DNA of 64,000 bases from Marisediminitalea lipolytica. GTDB lineage: Bacteria; Pseudomonadota; Gammaproteobacteria; Enterobacterales; Alteromonadaceae. Of this stretch, positions 7,612 to 16,801 are shown in pieces. The position numbers were made by a program, and so were the translations under genes. Under the pieces are notes generated by a model, which did no database searches, was not told where the DNA came from, and saw only the letters and a list, made by a program, of their open reading frames with translations. The stretch is from positions 434,001 through 498,000 of the forward strand of contig NZ_MJIC01000015.1 of NCBI RefSeq assembly GCF_001758465.1, read 5' to 3'. The stretch's first letter is position 1. Each line of letters begins with the position of its first letter.

Positions 7612-9396
7612 TTAGCTAAGACGGCGTTTTACGTAACTGCCGGGCGCATCTTCGATGATCGGATAAGACTTATGCTTGCCAGGTTTCGGCGCGACGACTT
7701 GTTTGCTGTTGTGAGACTGTAACCAGTTGTGCCAGTCTGGCCACCATGAGCCTTCATGCTGAGTGGCACCGTCAAACCAGGCAGCGGCGTCCGGCGGGAG
7801 ATCTTCGTTTATCCAATGCGGATATTTGCCAGTGCCTGGCGGATTAATAACACCGGCCAGATGGCCCGATCCGGCTAGTACAAAGCGCGTATCGCCGCCC
7901 ATCAGCTGGGTACCTTTGTAAGCGGCCTGCCATAGCACAATGTGATCGGCGATGGTCGCTAAAAAGTAAACCGGAATGTCGATTTTTCCTAAATCAATCG
8001 GTACGCCATCGATAACCATTCCTCCGGGCTCACGCAATTTGTTTTCCCAGTACATGGTTCTTACATACTGTTTAAAGCAAGCCGCGGTAATATTGGTTGC
8101 ATCGCTGTTCCAGTATAAAATATCAAAGGCGGCAGGATCCTCACCTTTCAGGTAATTATTGATAAAGTAAGACCAGAACAGGTTGTTCTCGCGCAGCAGA
8201 CTAAAACTCAGCCCCAGAATACGGCCATCGTAAACGCCCTTGATATCGGCATTTTGTTCCATGGCATTTAAGCTTTCTTCGGTCAGGTAATTACCAATCT
8301 CACCCGGCTCACTAAAATCGGTCAGGGTGGTTAACAGCGTTAACGACTGAATGCGTTCATCACCCTGGGCACGTAAATACGCGCTAGTAACGGCCGACAG
8401 CGTGCCACCCACACAAAAACCAACCATATTTACCTTGGGCTGTTTAGTGATTTCACACACTACATCCAGCGCAGCCAGTGGCCCCTGTTTCATGTAACTT
8501 ACGAAGTCGTGGTCTGCCAGTGATTTGTCGGGATTGACCCAGGAGATCATAAACACGCTAAAACCATTTTCCAGCAGGCCTTTAACGGCTGACTTTTTCT
8601 CTTCCAGGTCCAGAATGTAGTACTTGTTAATAAACGGCGGAACAAACAGGATAGGCGGGGCGTAGGTTTTTGCTTGTTTTGGGGTGTAGTGGATTAACTG
8701 AATAATGTCGTTCTGATACACGACCTTACCTTCAGTAGTAGCCAGGTTTTCGCCCAATTCAAAGGCGGACATATCAGTTTGCGTGATCTTAAAGGCCTCA
8801 AGCGGGCTTTGTTCCAGATCGTGCATGAAGTTTTCGATGCCCTTAAGCATGCTCTGGCCTTTGGATTTAAGTATTTCTGCGCAGACTTCCGGGTTCGAAA
8901 ATAAGTAATTGGTCGGTGCGACCGAATTAATATACTGACGGGTATAAAATTTGACCTGTTCGGCGGACTTAGGATCAGCAAAGGTCATGGAATCCATCAT
9001 GCCGGTCAGCATTTTTGAATTGATCAGGTAAGCCTGTTTTAAATAGTTAAATACCGGGTTCTCTTCCCAGTCTGAATGACTAAAGCGACGGTCGCTTCTG
9101 GGTTCGGTGACTACTGCTTCGGCTTTCTCGCCAAACATGGCCTTGGTTGCCTGTTGCCAGAGTTCGGTTTGCTGGCGCATAAATTCCATCTGGTTGTCGA
9201 TAAGCTTAGCGGTATCGACCTCTACTTTGTCGGCCAGTTTGGTTGTCAGTAATTTTTGCAAATGTTGCGGATCAAACATTGCCGCGGCATCGTTTGCATC
9301 ACCCTGACGGGTAAGAATTTTCTGCACCATGCTATTAAACTGCTCAGCATATTGGTTCAGCGTGTCCAGAATTTCCTGCTTATCCTGTTGCTCCAC
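7612..9396 (-). CDS. phaC: Class I poly(3-hydroxyalkanoate) synthase PhaC
   Basis: Polymerises (R)-3-hydroxybutyryl-CoA into PHB at the granule surface. 594 residues, the usual class I length, with an N-terminal PhaC_N region (about 100-275) and an alpha/beta-hydrolase core. The lipase-like box is GFCVGG with catalytic Cys328; Asp484 (ATIADHIVLW) and His512 (GSGHLAGVINPP) complete the triad. Translation starts at a GTG with AAGGAGCCCTT in front. It is 18 bp downstream of a DUF6489 gene and they are surely co-transcribed. No phaE or phaR-type class III/IV subunit is present, supporting class I. Start of the PHB gene set on this strand. Confidence 0.96.
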   Translation of the reverse strand: MEQQDKQEILDTLNQYAEQFNSMVQKILTRQGDANDAAAMFDPQHLQKLLTTKLADKVEVDTAKLIDNQMEFMRQQTELWQQATKAMFGEKAEAVVTEPRSDRRFSHSDWEENPVFNYLKQAYLINSKMLTGMMDSMTFADPKSAEQVKFYTRQYINSVAPTNYLFSNPEVCAEILKSKGQSMLKGIENFMHDLEQSPLEAFKITQTDMSAFELGENLATTEGKVVYQNDIIQLIHYTPKQAKTYAPPILFVPPFINKYYILDLEEKKSAVKGLLENGFSVFMISWVNPDKSLADHDFVSYMKQGPLAALDVVCEITKQPKVNMVGFCVGGTLSAVTSAYLRAQGDERIQSLTLLTTLTDFSEPGEIGNYLTEESLNAMEQNADIKGVYDGRILGLSFSLLRENNLFWSYFINNYLKGEDPAAFDILYWNSDATNITAACFKQYVRTMYWENKLREPGGMVIDGVPIDLGKIDIPVYFLATIADHIVLWQAAYKGTQLMGGDTRFVLAGSGHLAGVINPPGTGKYPHWINEDLPPDAAAWFDGATQHEGSWWPDWHNWLQSHNSKQVVAPKPGKHKSYPIIEDAPGSYVKRRLS

Positions 9397-9414
9397 AAGG
9401 GCTCCTTGAAGTTG

Positions 9415-9657
9415 TTATTTTTTGCCTGAGGCGGGGCTGGTAGCGATCCCTTCCATCATTTTCTGGTAAAAAGAGAAAGCCTGCTGACTGCCATCAAGGT
9501 AGGGTTTTAATAGGGTCATCATAGTTTCCTGATTACCGTTTTTCAGTTGTTCGGTAAACATCGCTATGGTGGTTTCATGGACTTTGGTCATATCTGGCCA
9601 GCCCAGAAGTTCGCGTGCTTCAGCCGGTGTCAGATCGATATCCACAGAGATTTTCAT
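9415..9657 (-). CDS. DUF6489-like small protein upstream of phaC
   Basis: An 80-residue protein starting MKISVDIDLTPAEARELLGWPD, the pattern of the DUF6489 family, whose members often lie next to PHA synthase genes. No catalytic motif is visible. The rest is predicted amphipathic helix (MMTLLKPYLDGSQQAFSFYQKMMEG) that resembles a short phasin-like helix. AAGGAG precedes the ATG, and the stop codon is 18 bp before the phaC start, so it leads the phaC operon. A granule-associated or synthase-assisting role is an inference from context. Confidence 0.75.
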   Translation of the reverse strand: MKISVDIDLTPAEARELLGWPDMTKVHETTIAMFTEQLKNGNQETMMTLLKPYLDGSQQAFSFYQKMMEGIATSPASGKK

Positions 9658-9846
9658 GGTAAACTCCTTTCGTTGGTCGGTAACACGCTTTTAAGGGCAG
9701 TTAGACTTACAGAGTAAAAAGCGAACAATGACTTGTCCAGTCGGATGAGCCAAAAGTTGCATAATGGTGTTTGATATAACGCAAATAATTTGCCTTTGCC
9801 GTAGTGTGTAAGACCAGTTAGCCACACCGTAATAACAGGAAGTGTC

Positions 9847-12171
9847 GTGACCTCAAAAAAAACAGAATCAACCACGAAACCTATTCGCAAACGCTGGCTG
9901 TGGCGGTTATTGTGGAAACTGATCTTTATCGCTCTGGTGTTGTTGGGCGCCTATGTTATTTATCTGGATGCCCAGATTAAGCACCATTTCTCCGGCAATA
10001 AATGGCAGGTGCCAGCGCAAATTTATGCGCGTCCTTTACAGTTGCAAACGGGTGAAGAAATTACCCGCAAAGAGGTGCTCGACGAATTAACCCTGCTTGG
10101 TTATCGGCGCGTAAGCCGCATTCAGGGCAGTGGCGAATACAGCGTAGGAACCGCGGCGATTCACATTTATCGCCGTGCCTTTCACTTCCCTGATGGTTTT
10201 CAGCCATTACGCCAACTGGAAATTCGCTGGAACGGCTCGCGTATTGCCGCCATAAAGGACATGCAAACCGCGCAACAGCTAGAGCAGGTCCGTCTGGAAT
10301 CCTGGCTGGTAACGCGACTGGCCAGCGGCAGCCAGGAAGACCGGATGCTGGTAAACCTTAAAGAAGTGCCGCAGTTACTGGTAAAAGCACTTACCCTGAC
10401 CGAAGACCGCGATTTTTACAGTCATCATGGTGTTGCACCATTATCGATCATTCGTGCGTTGCTGGCTAATATTGCCGCCGGGCGTACGGTTCAGGGCGGC
10501 AGTACCCTTACTCAGCAACTGGTGAAAAACCTCTATCTTTCCAGAGAACGTTCACTGGAACGTAAAATCAAAGAAGCGTTAATGGCCGTCATTATCGATG
10601 CCCGGTACAGCAAAGATGAAATTATTCAGGCTTACTTAAACGAAGTGTTTCTTGGCCAAAGTGGCGACATGGCAGTACATGGTTTTGGGCTTGCCAGTTA
10701 CTTTTATTTTGATCGCCCGGTGTATGAACTCGACGAGACCGAAATTGCCATGCTGGTGGGAATGATTAAAGGCCCATCCTATTACAACCCTCGCAAATAT
10801 CCTGAACGGGCAGTGGAAAGGCGTAACCTGGTGCTGCGTTTGCTGCTGGAAGGTAACGAAATTTCTCCCGAACAATATGAGTTAGCGGTCTCTCGCCCGG
10901 TTGGAATAGCCAGTGGTGATAGTCTGGCGACGGGCAAACATCCGGCATTTATGGCGCAGGTACGCCGAGAGCTACAGTCGATTCTGGCCGATCCGAATAT
11001 TCGCGAATCTGGTGTAAAGGTCTTTACCACACTGGATATTAACGCCCAACGCCGAGCCGAACAGGCGTTAACAGGTACTCTGGATGCGTTGCAGCAAGGC
11101 CGGGAGGCTGAGTTAGAAGGCGGGATGGTTGTTACTGATATAGGCAGTGGTGAAGTGCGTGCGCTGATAGGCGGACGTCAGGTCAGTTTTGCTGGTTTTA
11201 ACCGGGCGCTGGATGCGGTGCGACCCATTGGCTCACTGGTTAAGCCCGCCGTTTATTTAACGGCACTGGAACAACCTGCGCAGTATAATCTGGCTACGCC
11301 GCTTGAGGACAAACCGTTATCTCTTAGTGATGAGCGAGGAGACGACTGGCAACCGAAAAACTTCGATAAAAAATATCGTGGAACGGTGCCGCTGGTTGAT
11401 GCGTTGAGTCTGTCGCTCAACGTGCCCACGGTGAATCTGGGACTTGAGCTGGGCATCGATAATGTCGCCGCTACGTTACGTAATCTGGGCGTAAAGCGGA
11501 CGATACCAGAGGTGCCTGCTCTTACGCTTGGGGCTGTCGCGTTAACGCCCTTTGAGACCAATCAGATGTATCAGACCATCGCTAATAACGGGGCTTACCG
11601 GCCACTTCATACGGTAACCGCGATAGTTAGTGTAAATGACCGGCTGATGTGGCGAAAAGCCGAATACGGCGAGCAGCGGATTAACGAAGAATATGCCTAC
11701 CTGCTAAATTATGCGTTGTATAAGGTGACCACAGAGGGCACCGCTAAAGCCGTTGGAAAAACCTTTCCTAACATTAATATGGCGGGTAAAACCGGTACCA
11801 CCGATGACTACCGGGACAGTTGGTTTGCCGGATTCGACCGCAATAATCTGGTTACTGTCTGGGTGGGTAATGATGATAATAAGTCTACCGGATTAACCGG
11901 TTCATCCGGTGCGTTGCCGGTGTTTATTGCCTATCAGAAATTGCAGGAGCCCAAGTCTTTATCCCGGCGTTTCCCTAACGGTCTCGGTATAGCCCATTTT
12001 GATGCTCAAACCGGTGTGGTAGTTACGGCCGGATGTCAGGGCAGTATGAGTGTGCCTGCCGTGCTTGAAGCGCTGCCGCCTGCTCAGGGCTGCGCGGGTC
12101 AACCGGGAGAAAAAGCACCGGCCGAAAAGGCCAGGGAAAAGTCCTGGTGGGAACGGTTGTTTGGTGGGTAA
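9847..12171 (+). CDS. mrcB: Bifunctional penicillin-binding protein 1b
   Basis: Class A PBP polymerising glycan strands and cross-linking peptides in the periplasm. 774 residues: short basic cytoplasmic N-terminus, one membrane anchor (LIFIALVLLGAYVIYLDAQI, about 27-46), a UB2H-like domain as in E. coli PBP1b (about 65-150, the LpoB contact), a GT51 glycosyltransferase domain with EDRDFYSHHG and QGGSTLTQQLVKN, then a transpeptidase domain with active-site Ser463 in GSLVK, an SLN-type motif (SLSLNV) and KTGTT. The start is a GTG with AGGA before it. It is divergent from the phaC operon. The UB2H domain and overall fit separate it from the PBP1a gene elsewhere in the window. Confidence 0.95.
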   Translation: MTSKKTESTTKPIRKRWLWRLLWKLIFIALVLLGAYVIYLDAQIKHHFSGNKWQVPAQIYARPLQLQTGEEITRKEVLDELTLLGYRRVSRIQGSGEYSVGTAAIHIYRRAFHFPDGFQPLRQLEIRWNGSRIAAIKDMQTAQQLEQVRLESWLVTRLASGSQEDRMLVNLKEVPQLLVKALTLTEDRDFYSHHGVAPLSIIRALLANIAAGRTVQGGSTLTQQLVKNLYLSRERSLERKIKEALMAVIIDARYSKDEIIQAYLNEVFLGQSGDMAVHGFGLASYFYFDRPVYELDETEIAMLVGMIKGPSYYNPRKYPERAVERRNLVLRLLLEGNEISPEQYELAVSRPVGIASGDSLATGKHPAFMAQVRRELQSILADPNIRESGVKVFTTLDINAQRRAEQALTGTLDALQQGREAELEGGMVVTDIGSGEVRALIGGRQVSFAGFNRALDAVRPIGSLVKPAVYLTALEQPAQYNLATPLEDKPLSLSDERGDDWQPKNFDKKYRGTVPLVDALSLSLNVPTVNLGLELGIDNVAATLRNLGVKRTIPEVPALTLGAVALTPFETNQMYQTIANNGAYRPLHTVTAIVSVNDRLMWRKAEYGEQRINEEYAYLLNYALYKVTTEGTAKAVGKTFPNINMAGKTGTTDDYRDSWFAGFDRNNLVTVWVGNDDNKSTGLTGSSGALPVFIAYQKLQEPKSLSRRFPNGLGIAHFDAQTGVVVTAGCQGSMSVPAVLEALPPAQGCAGQPGEKAPAEKAREKSWWERLFGG

Positions 12172-12252
12172 TTGGTTAGTCAGGTTTAGTGGAATCTGCA
12201 CTACTTAACTCCCTGAAGTGTACGGCAGGTGTGTAAAGCAGCTTTGTATTTG

Positions 12253-12459
12253 GTTCTTATTGAGCGAGATACTGTTATTGGGCAGATAAAGTAAAAGCGT
12301 AGAGGCGTCATGGACGACGCCTCCGTCCAGCGAGGGCAGGGAGCCCTCTCTGGACGATAGGTTTTACCTGCCCGATGACAGTATGTTTTCTCGTGAGTAA
12401 GAACTGCGGGGGTCAAGGGGCGTCGCATTACGCCCCTTGGTGCTGTCGGCACCCCGACA
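12253..12459. repeat. Multi-stem structured inverted-repeat element
   Basis: A long imperfect inverted repeat joins 12253-12296 with 12362-12404: the left arm reads GTTCTTA...GAG...ATACTGT...GGGCAG...TAAAA and its complement returns in order. Inside are a perfect 8-bp hairpin (12302-12309 with 12316-12323) and a two-part hairpin (12325-12330 with 12350-12355, and 12332-12337 with 12343-12348). Two more stems follow: 9 bp (12414-12422 with 12431-12439) and 6 bp (12444-12449 with 12454-12459). Open frames across it are by-products of the symmetry. It could be a structured RNA or a dispersed palindromic repeat/MITE-like element; one copy in this window cannot decide. Confidence 0.65.
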
Positions 12460-12598
12460 AAATGCTGAAACACCTATCTTATTTAAAGCAAATTTCTAAG
12501 CCTACTATCACACGAACAAATCAGCTTGCGGAGCACACCATCTACTTGGTGGTATCAGACGGGTAACTTAAAGTAATTGGAAATTACAAAATAAAAAA

Positions 12599-12631
12599 CT
12601 CAGGAAATTGCAGTTATCTGCAATTCCTGAG
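12599..12631 (-). terminator. Terminator of the 39-residue peptide gene
   Basis: A 14-15 bp stem, CTCAGGAAATTGCAG (12599-12613) with CTGCAATTCCTGAG (12618-12631), one bulged A, 4-base loop. On the minus strand it is followed by TTTTTTATTTT. This marks the end of a minus-strand transcript whose only candidate gene in the interval is at 12663-12782. Confidence 0.88.
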
Positions 12632-12662
12632 AAGTGGCACTACGGGAGTGTCCAGGGAAGCT

Positions 12663-12782
12663 CTAGTGACTAAATGAGTCAGAAGTAAACAGGTAACGGA
12701 TGCCGTTAACAATGCCCAGCGCAACGATGTACGCCAGTACCGGACCCAACAAAAGCCAAATTAAAAAACTGTAAGTGATCAT
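12663..12782 (-). CDS. Predicted 39-residue single-span membrane peptide
   Basis: Frame ATG-to-TAG on the minus strand encoding a peptide that begins MITYSFLIWLLLGPVLAYIV and ends in a polar NGIRYLFTSDSFSH tail. The first 27 residues are almost wholly hydrophobic, as in small membrane peptides of the KdpF/YbgT size class, but I recognise no specific family. AAGGAT directly precedes the ATG (short spacing). A strong intrinsic terminator lies 31 bp after the stop, and a GC-rich hairpin (12853-12879) sits in the leader, so a dedicated transcript is likely. The rest of the 910-base interval holds no other gene I can support. Confidence 0.55.
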   Translation of the reverse strand: MITYSFLIWLLLGPVLAYIVALGIVNGIRYLFTSDSFSH

Positions 12783-13081
12783 ATCCTTGAACCTCGCTGT
12801 TCATTGAGGGCACACCAGAAAGCGCTTTGCTAACTGCCCTGTACCCTGTCCCGGCCTGAACATGCTCACCGAGCAGGCCATCTGTTTAACTAAGTCGAAG
12901 ATTAGTTAGCGATAGTTGTGCCACTCGGTCGAATTTTTATTAACTATATGAAATTTTTGATAATTTTATGGTTTTGCGGAAAGAGGATTATTTCGGTAGA
13001 AAGGAATAAAAGCTAAAAAGTAGTGTTATTAGCAATAAAGTGGCTTTTTTGACTAAAGCCACCTTTGCCTGAAAATGAAAG

Positions 13082-14002
13082 CTATGCGCTCTGGCGAATT
13101 TTGCTGATGCCAGTGATGGCAAGCGCAATGATTGCACCCGCAATCACGCCGGCAACGCCATCAAAAGTAATGCTTAGCAGAAGCGACAGGCTGGGCACCC
13201 ACTGTGTTACGGCTTCGGCAATATGATGTAAAAACGGAATGCTATGGGTCAGGATACCACCACCAACCAAAAACATGGCTATGGTACCCACCACCGATAA
13301 CACTTTCATGAGTATCGGTGCTGCGGTCAGCAAAAAGCGCCCGGCTATCCGTTGGCTGGTATTGTAAGAACCGGTTAATGACTTACGCAGCAGATACAGG
13401 CCCAGGTCATCCATTTTAACAATGCCAGCCACAATGCCGTAAACGCCGATAGTAAAAGCGATACTCAGGCCGCTAAGTACCAGTATTTGGGTAGTGAGAT
13501 CGGCCCCTTGCAAACTGCCCAGGGTAATCACAACAATTTCTGCCGACAAAATAAAATCGGTACGAATAGCCCCCTTAATTTTGTCTTTTTCCAGCTGGAC
13601 TAAATCCAGCGAAGTGTCGGCTAAGTTATTCAGACGCTCTGCTGTGTCCGGGACTTCCTCATCCTGATGAAGTAACTTATGTAACAGCTTTTCTGCGCCT
13701 TCAAAACACAGATACAAGCCTCCTAACACTAATAAAACGGTGATCAGCACGGGAATAAAAGCACTGATAAGCAGTGCTGCTGGTACCAGAATAAGTTTGT
13801 TAATAAAGGAGCCTTTGGCGACCGCCAGCACTACCGGAATTTCTCTGTCGGGTTTTACCCCCTGCACCTGATTGGCGTTAAGCGCCAGGTCATCGCCCAG
13901 TACCCCGGCGGTTTTTTTGGCAGCCATTTTCGACATCATGGCAACATCGTCCAGCAGGGTGGCAATATCGTCTATTAGAGCTAGTAAATTGGCTGCGGCC
14001 AC
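13082..14002 (-). CDS. DUF808 (YedI-like) inner membrane protein
   Basis: Polytopic membrane protein of the DUF808/YedI family, function not established. The family's N-terminal signature AAANLLALIDDIATLLDDVA is present. Several hydrophobic spans follow (LILVPAALLISAFIPVLITVLLVLGG; IVVITLGSL; LLTAAPILMKVLSVVGTIAMFLVGGGIL; FDGVAGVIAGAIIALAITGI). I chose the GTG at 14002 over the longer frame at 14065: it has TAAGGAA 7-8 bases upstream, matches where family members begin, and clears the preceding gene (stop at 14013), whereas the long form would overlap it by 53 bases. About 306 residues. Probably co-transcribed with that upstream gene. Confidence 0.85.
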   Translation of the reverse strand: MAAANLLALIDDIATLLDDVAMMSKMAAKKTAGVLGDDLALNANQVQGVKPDREIPVVLAVAKGSFINKLILVPAALLISAFIPVLITVLLVLGGLYLCFEGAEKLLHKLLHQDEEVPDTAERLNNLADTSLDLVQLEKDKIKGAIRTDFILSAEIVVITLGSLQGADLTTQILVLSGLSIAFTIGVYGIVAGIVKMDDLGLYLLRKSLTGSYNTSQRIAGRFLLTAAPILMKVLSVVGTIAMFLVGGGILTHSIPFLHHIAEAVTQWVPSLSLLLSITFDGVAGVIAGAIIALAITGISKIRQSA

Positions 14003-14012
14003 AGGTATTTCC

Positions 14013-14759
14013 TTATTGGTCGTTTTGTTTGTATTGTCGTTTATCAATAAATTGTTGAAATTCATTGCGACGAGTGCAGGTAATCTTACCCCCGAAGCCC
14101 CTCGCGATAAAAGCGAAAGTGCTGTTTAATCCTTTATCACAATTAATCTGATGTTCGCCGACTTCTTTTTTCGGCGCTGTGTACTCGCCAATTTTAAGGT
14201 CCGGTGAAATCAATTGCTGACGACGTTCCCGTGCGGCTTGAGTCGCCATTTCATTGTGCTGCTGTAATTGTCGGCCGCTAATTGCTTTGCTTATCGCGCT
14301 GGATATGCGTCCTGACGCCTGAGCCGGGCTGTTTTCTGCCTGCGTTAGTATTTGCCCTTCTGTTACCGGAGGCAATGTAGGAACCGATTCAGTAAATTTC
14401 TGTTCAGTCACTGTTGCCGGGTCTGCCAGGGTATTGTCTGACGTTACGGTTATCTCAGCCTGTTCCTTAGCTGCTGTCTCAGCCATGGCTGCCTGGTCTT
14501 TTTGCGGCGAAGGCTCGGAGAGTGAGTCTGATCCCCTGGATTGTATGATCCTCGGGGCGGGTACATACAAAACGGCGTTAATCGGTTTGTCCCGATGCGG
14601 TTGTTCAACGGGCGATGAAAAAGACAAAAAGGCCAGTACCATGAGGTGGATTACTACTGAACCGGCTATTAACCACAGCAAACCGCCAGCCTGCTTACGG
14701 GCTGGTTGTGCTGGGGTAAAACGTGTGGGCCCGGCGCAGGCAAAATCCAGTTTTTCCAT
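14013..14759 (-). CDS. TonB/TolA-like single-span protein of unknown function
   Basis: 248 residues: about 28 cytoplasmic residues, one membrane span (LLWLIAGSVVIHLMVLAFLSF, about 28-48) of the kind seen at the N-terminus of TonB and TolA, a long Pro/Ala/Glu/Thr-rich periplasmic stretch (50-165), a short helical segment (about 165-190), and a C-terminal region with two cysteines (INCDKGL, KITCTRR). It lacks the TonB C-terminal YP-type domain, so energy transduction is not supported. It is immediately upstream of the DUF808 gene and divergent from glnK. No family recognised. Confidence 0.6.
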   Translation of the reverse strand: MEKLDFACAGPTRFTPAQPARKQAGGLLWLIAGSVVIHLMVLAFLSFSSPVEQPHRDKPINAVLYVPAPRIIQSRGSDSLSEPSPQKDQAAMAETAAKEQAEITVTSDNTLADPATVTEQKFTESVPTLPPVTEGQILTQAENSPAQASGRISSAISKAISGRQLQQHNEMATQAARERRQQLISPDLKIGEYTAPKKEVGEHQINCDKGLNSTFAFIARGFGGKITCTRRNEFQQFIDKRQYKQNDQ

Positions 14760-14831
14760 GCGTGATAGACCGGGGTTTTGTACGTGAGTTCAATGCGATA
14801 AAAGAAAAGGTATGCAAGATAAATAGCATTA

Positions 14832-14846
14832 GCACCAAAATGGTGC
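14832..14846. promoter_or_regulatory. NtrC binding site 1 upstream of glnK
   Basis: GCACCAAAATGGTGC, a perfect match to the NtrC dyad core GCACC-N5-GGTGC, about 127 bp before the predicted transcription start. Confidence 0.88.
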
Positions 14847-14860
14847 GAAGCGTTTGGTGC

Positions 14861-14875
14861 GCATCAAAATGGTGC
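14861..14875. promoter_or_regulatory. NtrC binding site 2 upstream of glnK
   Basis: GCATCAAAATGGTGC, one mismatch from site 1 and 29 bp from it centre to centre, close to three helical turns. Paired enhancer sites on one DNA face are typical of strong NtrC promoters. Confidence 0.82.
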
Positions 14876-14939
14876 GAAAAAATGTAAGAAAATATAACAA
14901 AAAATTCCCTTATTATTGATTTATAAGGTTTTTAATTTG

Positions 14940-14954
14940 TGGCATAGGGCTTGT
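14940..14954 (+). promoter_or_regulatory. Sigma-54 promoter of glnK-amtB
   Basis: TGGCAT-AGGGC-TTGT: -24 GG at 14941-14942 and the -12 G at 14953, with the required 10-base spacing. With the two NtrC sites it forms a standard nitrogen-limitation promoter. Predicted start is about 14966. Confidence 0.88.
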
Positions 14955-14959
14955 TATAG

Positions 14960-15355
<396 letters not shown>

Positions 15356-15390
15356 GAGCAGTCGACGAGAAATTTGCGGAGATAAGCATA

Positions 15391-16632
15391 ATGGAAACAA
15401 CTTTTGAATTAGGGTACGCGTTAGATACCTTTTACTTTTTGATCTGTGGCGCACTGGTAATGTGGATGGCTGCAGGTTTTGCTATGCTGGAAGCTGGCCT
15501 TGTTCGTGCTAAAAACACAACTGAAATCTTAACTAAGAACATCGCACTGTTTGCGATTGCTTGTACCATGTACATGATTTGCGGTTACGGCATCATGTAC
15601 GGCGGTGGCGACTGGGCTCCTTTCCTGGGCGGCATCATGGCTGACGGTGCAACTGGTGTAGCTGAAGAGCCAGCGACTTATGCTCCGGCTGCTGACTTCT
15701 TCTTCCAGGTAGTATTCGTAGCAACTGCTATGTCAATCGTATCTGGTGCGGTTGCTGAGCGTATGAAGCTGTGGGCTTTCCTGGCTTTCTCAATAGTAAT
15801 GACTGGTTTCATCTACCCAATGGAAGGTGCATGGACCTGGGGTGGCGAAGCGGTATTCGGTATGTATACGCTGGGCGACCTGGGTTTCTCTGACTTCGCT
15901 GGTTCTGGTATCGTTCACATGGCTGGTGCCGCTGCTGCATTAGCTGGCGTACTGGTACTGGGTGCTCGTAAAGGTAAATACACTGCAGATGGCAAAGTAA
16001 ACGCTATCCCAGGTGCAAACCTGCCGCTGGCAACTTTAGGTACATTCATCCTGTGGATGGGTTGGTTTGGTTTCAACGGTGGTTCTGTACTGGCTACTGC
16101 TACTGTAGAAAGCGCTAACGCGGTTGCTGTGGTATTTATGAACACCAACGCTGCTGCTGCTGGTGGTTGTATCGCTGCACTTATCGTTGCTCGCATCATG
16201 TTCGGTAAAGCTGACCTGACTATGGCGCTTAACGGTGCTCTGGCTGGCCTGGTAGCAATTACTGCTGAGCCTTCTACTCCTACTCCTCTGACTGCGACTC
16301 TGTTCGGTGGCCTGGGTGGTATCCTGGTAGTATTCAGCATCATCACTCTGGATAAACTGAAAATCGATGATCCGGTAGGTGCGATTTCTGTTCACGGTGT
16401 TGTTGGTCTGTTAGGTCTGTTACTGGTTCCTGTAACTGGCGGCGCGACTTTCTCTGGTCAAATCATCGGTGCTCTGACTATCTTCGTATGGGTATTCGTA
16501 ACCAGCCTGGTAGTTTGGTTAATTATCAAAGCGGTTATCGGTGTACGTGTTAGCGAAGAAGAAGAATTTGAAGGTGTTGATATCAGTGAATGTGGTCTGG
16601 AAGCTTATCCTGACTTCACTGGTGGCCGTTAA
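15391..16632 (+). CDS. amtB: Ammonium transporter AmtB
   Basis: Trimeric inner-membrane ammonium channel of the Amt/Rh family; 413 residues with 11 predicted helices. The twin pore histidines correspond to His176 (GSGIVHMAGA) and His335 (SVHGVVGLLG). The N-terminus starts directly with the first transmembrane helix (YALDTFYFLICGALVMWMAA), and the C-terminal cytoplasmic tail (EEEFEGVDISECGLEAYPDF) has the conserved contact region for GlnK. Codon usage is noticeably restricted (repeated GCT, GGT, GTA, CTG), suggesting high expression. Co-transcribed with glnK from the sigma-54 promoter and ended by the terminator at 16703-16727. Confidence 0.97.
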   Translation: METTFELGYALDTFYFLICGALVMWMAAGFAMLEAGLVRAKNTTEILTKNIALFAIACTMYMICGYGIMYGGGDWAPFLGGIMADGATGVAEEPATYAPAADFFFQVVFVATAMSIVSGAVAERMKLWAFLAFSIVMTGFIYPMEGAWTWGGEAVFGMYTLGDLGFSDFAGSGIVHMAGAAAALAGVLVLGARKGKYTADGKVNAIPGANLPLATLGTFILWMGWFGFNGGSVLATATVESANAVAVVFMNTNAAAAGGCIAALIVARIMFGKADLTMALNGALAGLVAITAEPSTPTPLTATLFGGLGGILVVFSIITLDKLKIDDPVGAISVHGVVGLLGLLLVPVTGGATFSGQIIGALTIFVWVFVTSLVVWLIIKAVIGVRVSEEEEFEGVDISECGLEAYPDFTGGR

Positions 16633-16702
16633 TATTCTTCGGACACATTATAGATTAGGCAGCTAAACCTAATAATAATAAGCCTACATCACTTCGACTC
16701 TA

Positions 16703-16727
16703 ACCCCGCATTTGCGGGGTTTTTCTT
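16703..16727 (+). terminator. Terminator of glnK-amtB
   Basis: Stem ACCCCGC (16703-16709) with GCGGGGT (16714-16720), 4-base loop, then TTTTTCTT. Confidence 0.93.
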
Positions 16728-16801
16728 ATCGGGCAAAGCACTTCTCAGTAACCGATTTAGCAGGTATGCTGAACATATTTAACAGACCCCTAATAAATCC
16801 A

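Noticed and set aside
9654-9890. 78-codon minus-strand frame before the phaC operon
   Set aside because: Overlaps the start of PBP1b in antisense and lacks a ribosome site; the interval is the divergent promoter region.
12201-12473. A 90-codon minus-strand frame across the structured element
   Set aside because: Composition follows the inverted repeats, there is no ribosome site, and hairpin arms explain the open frame.
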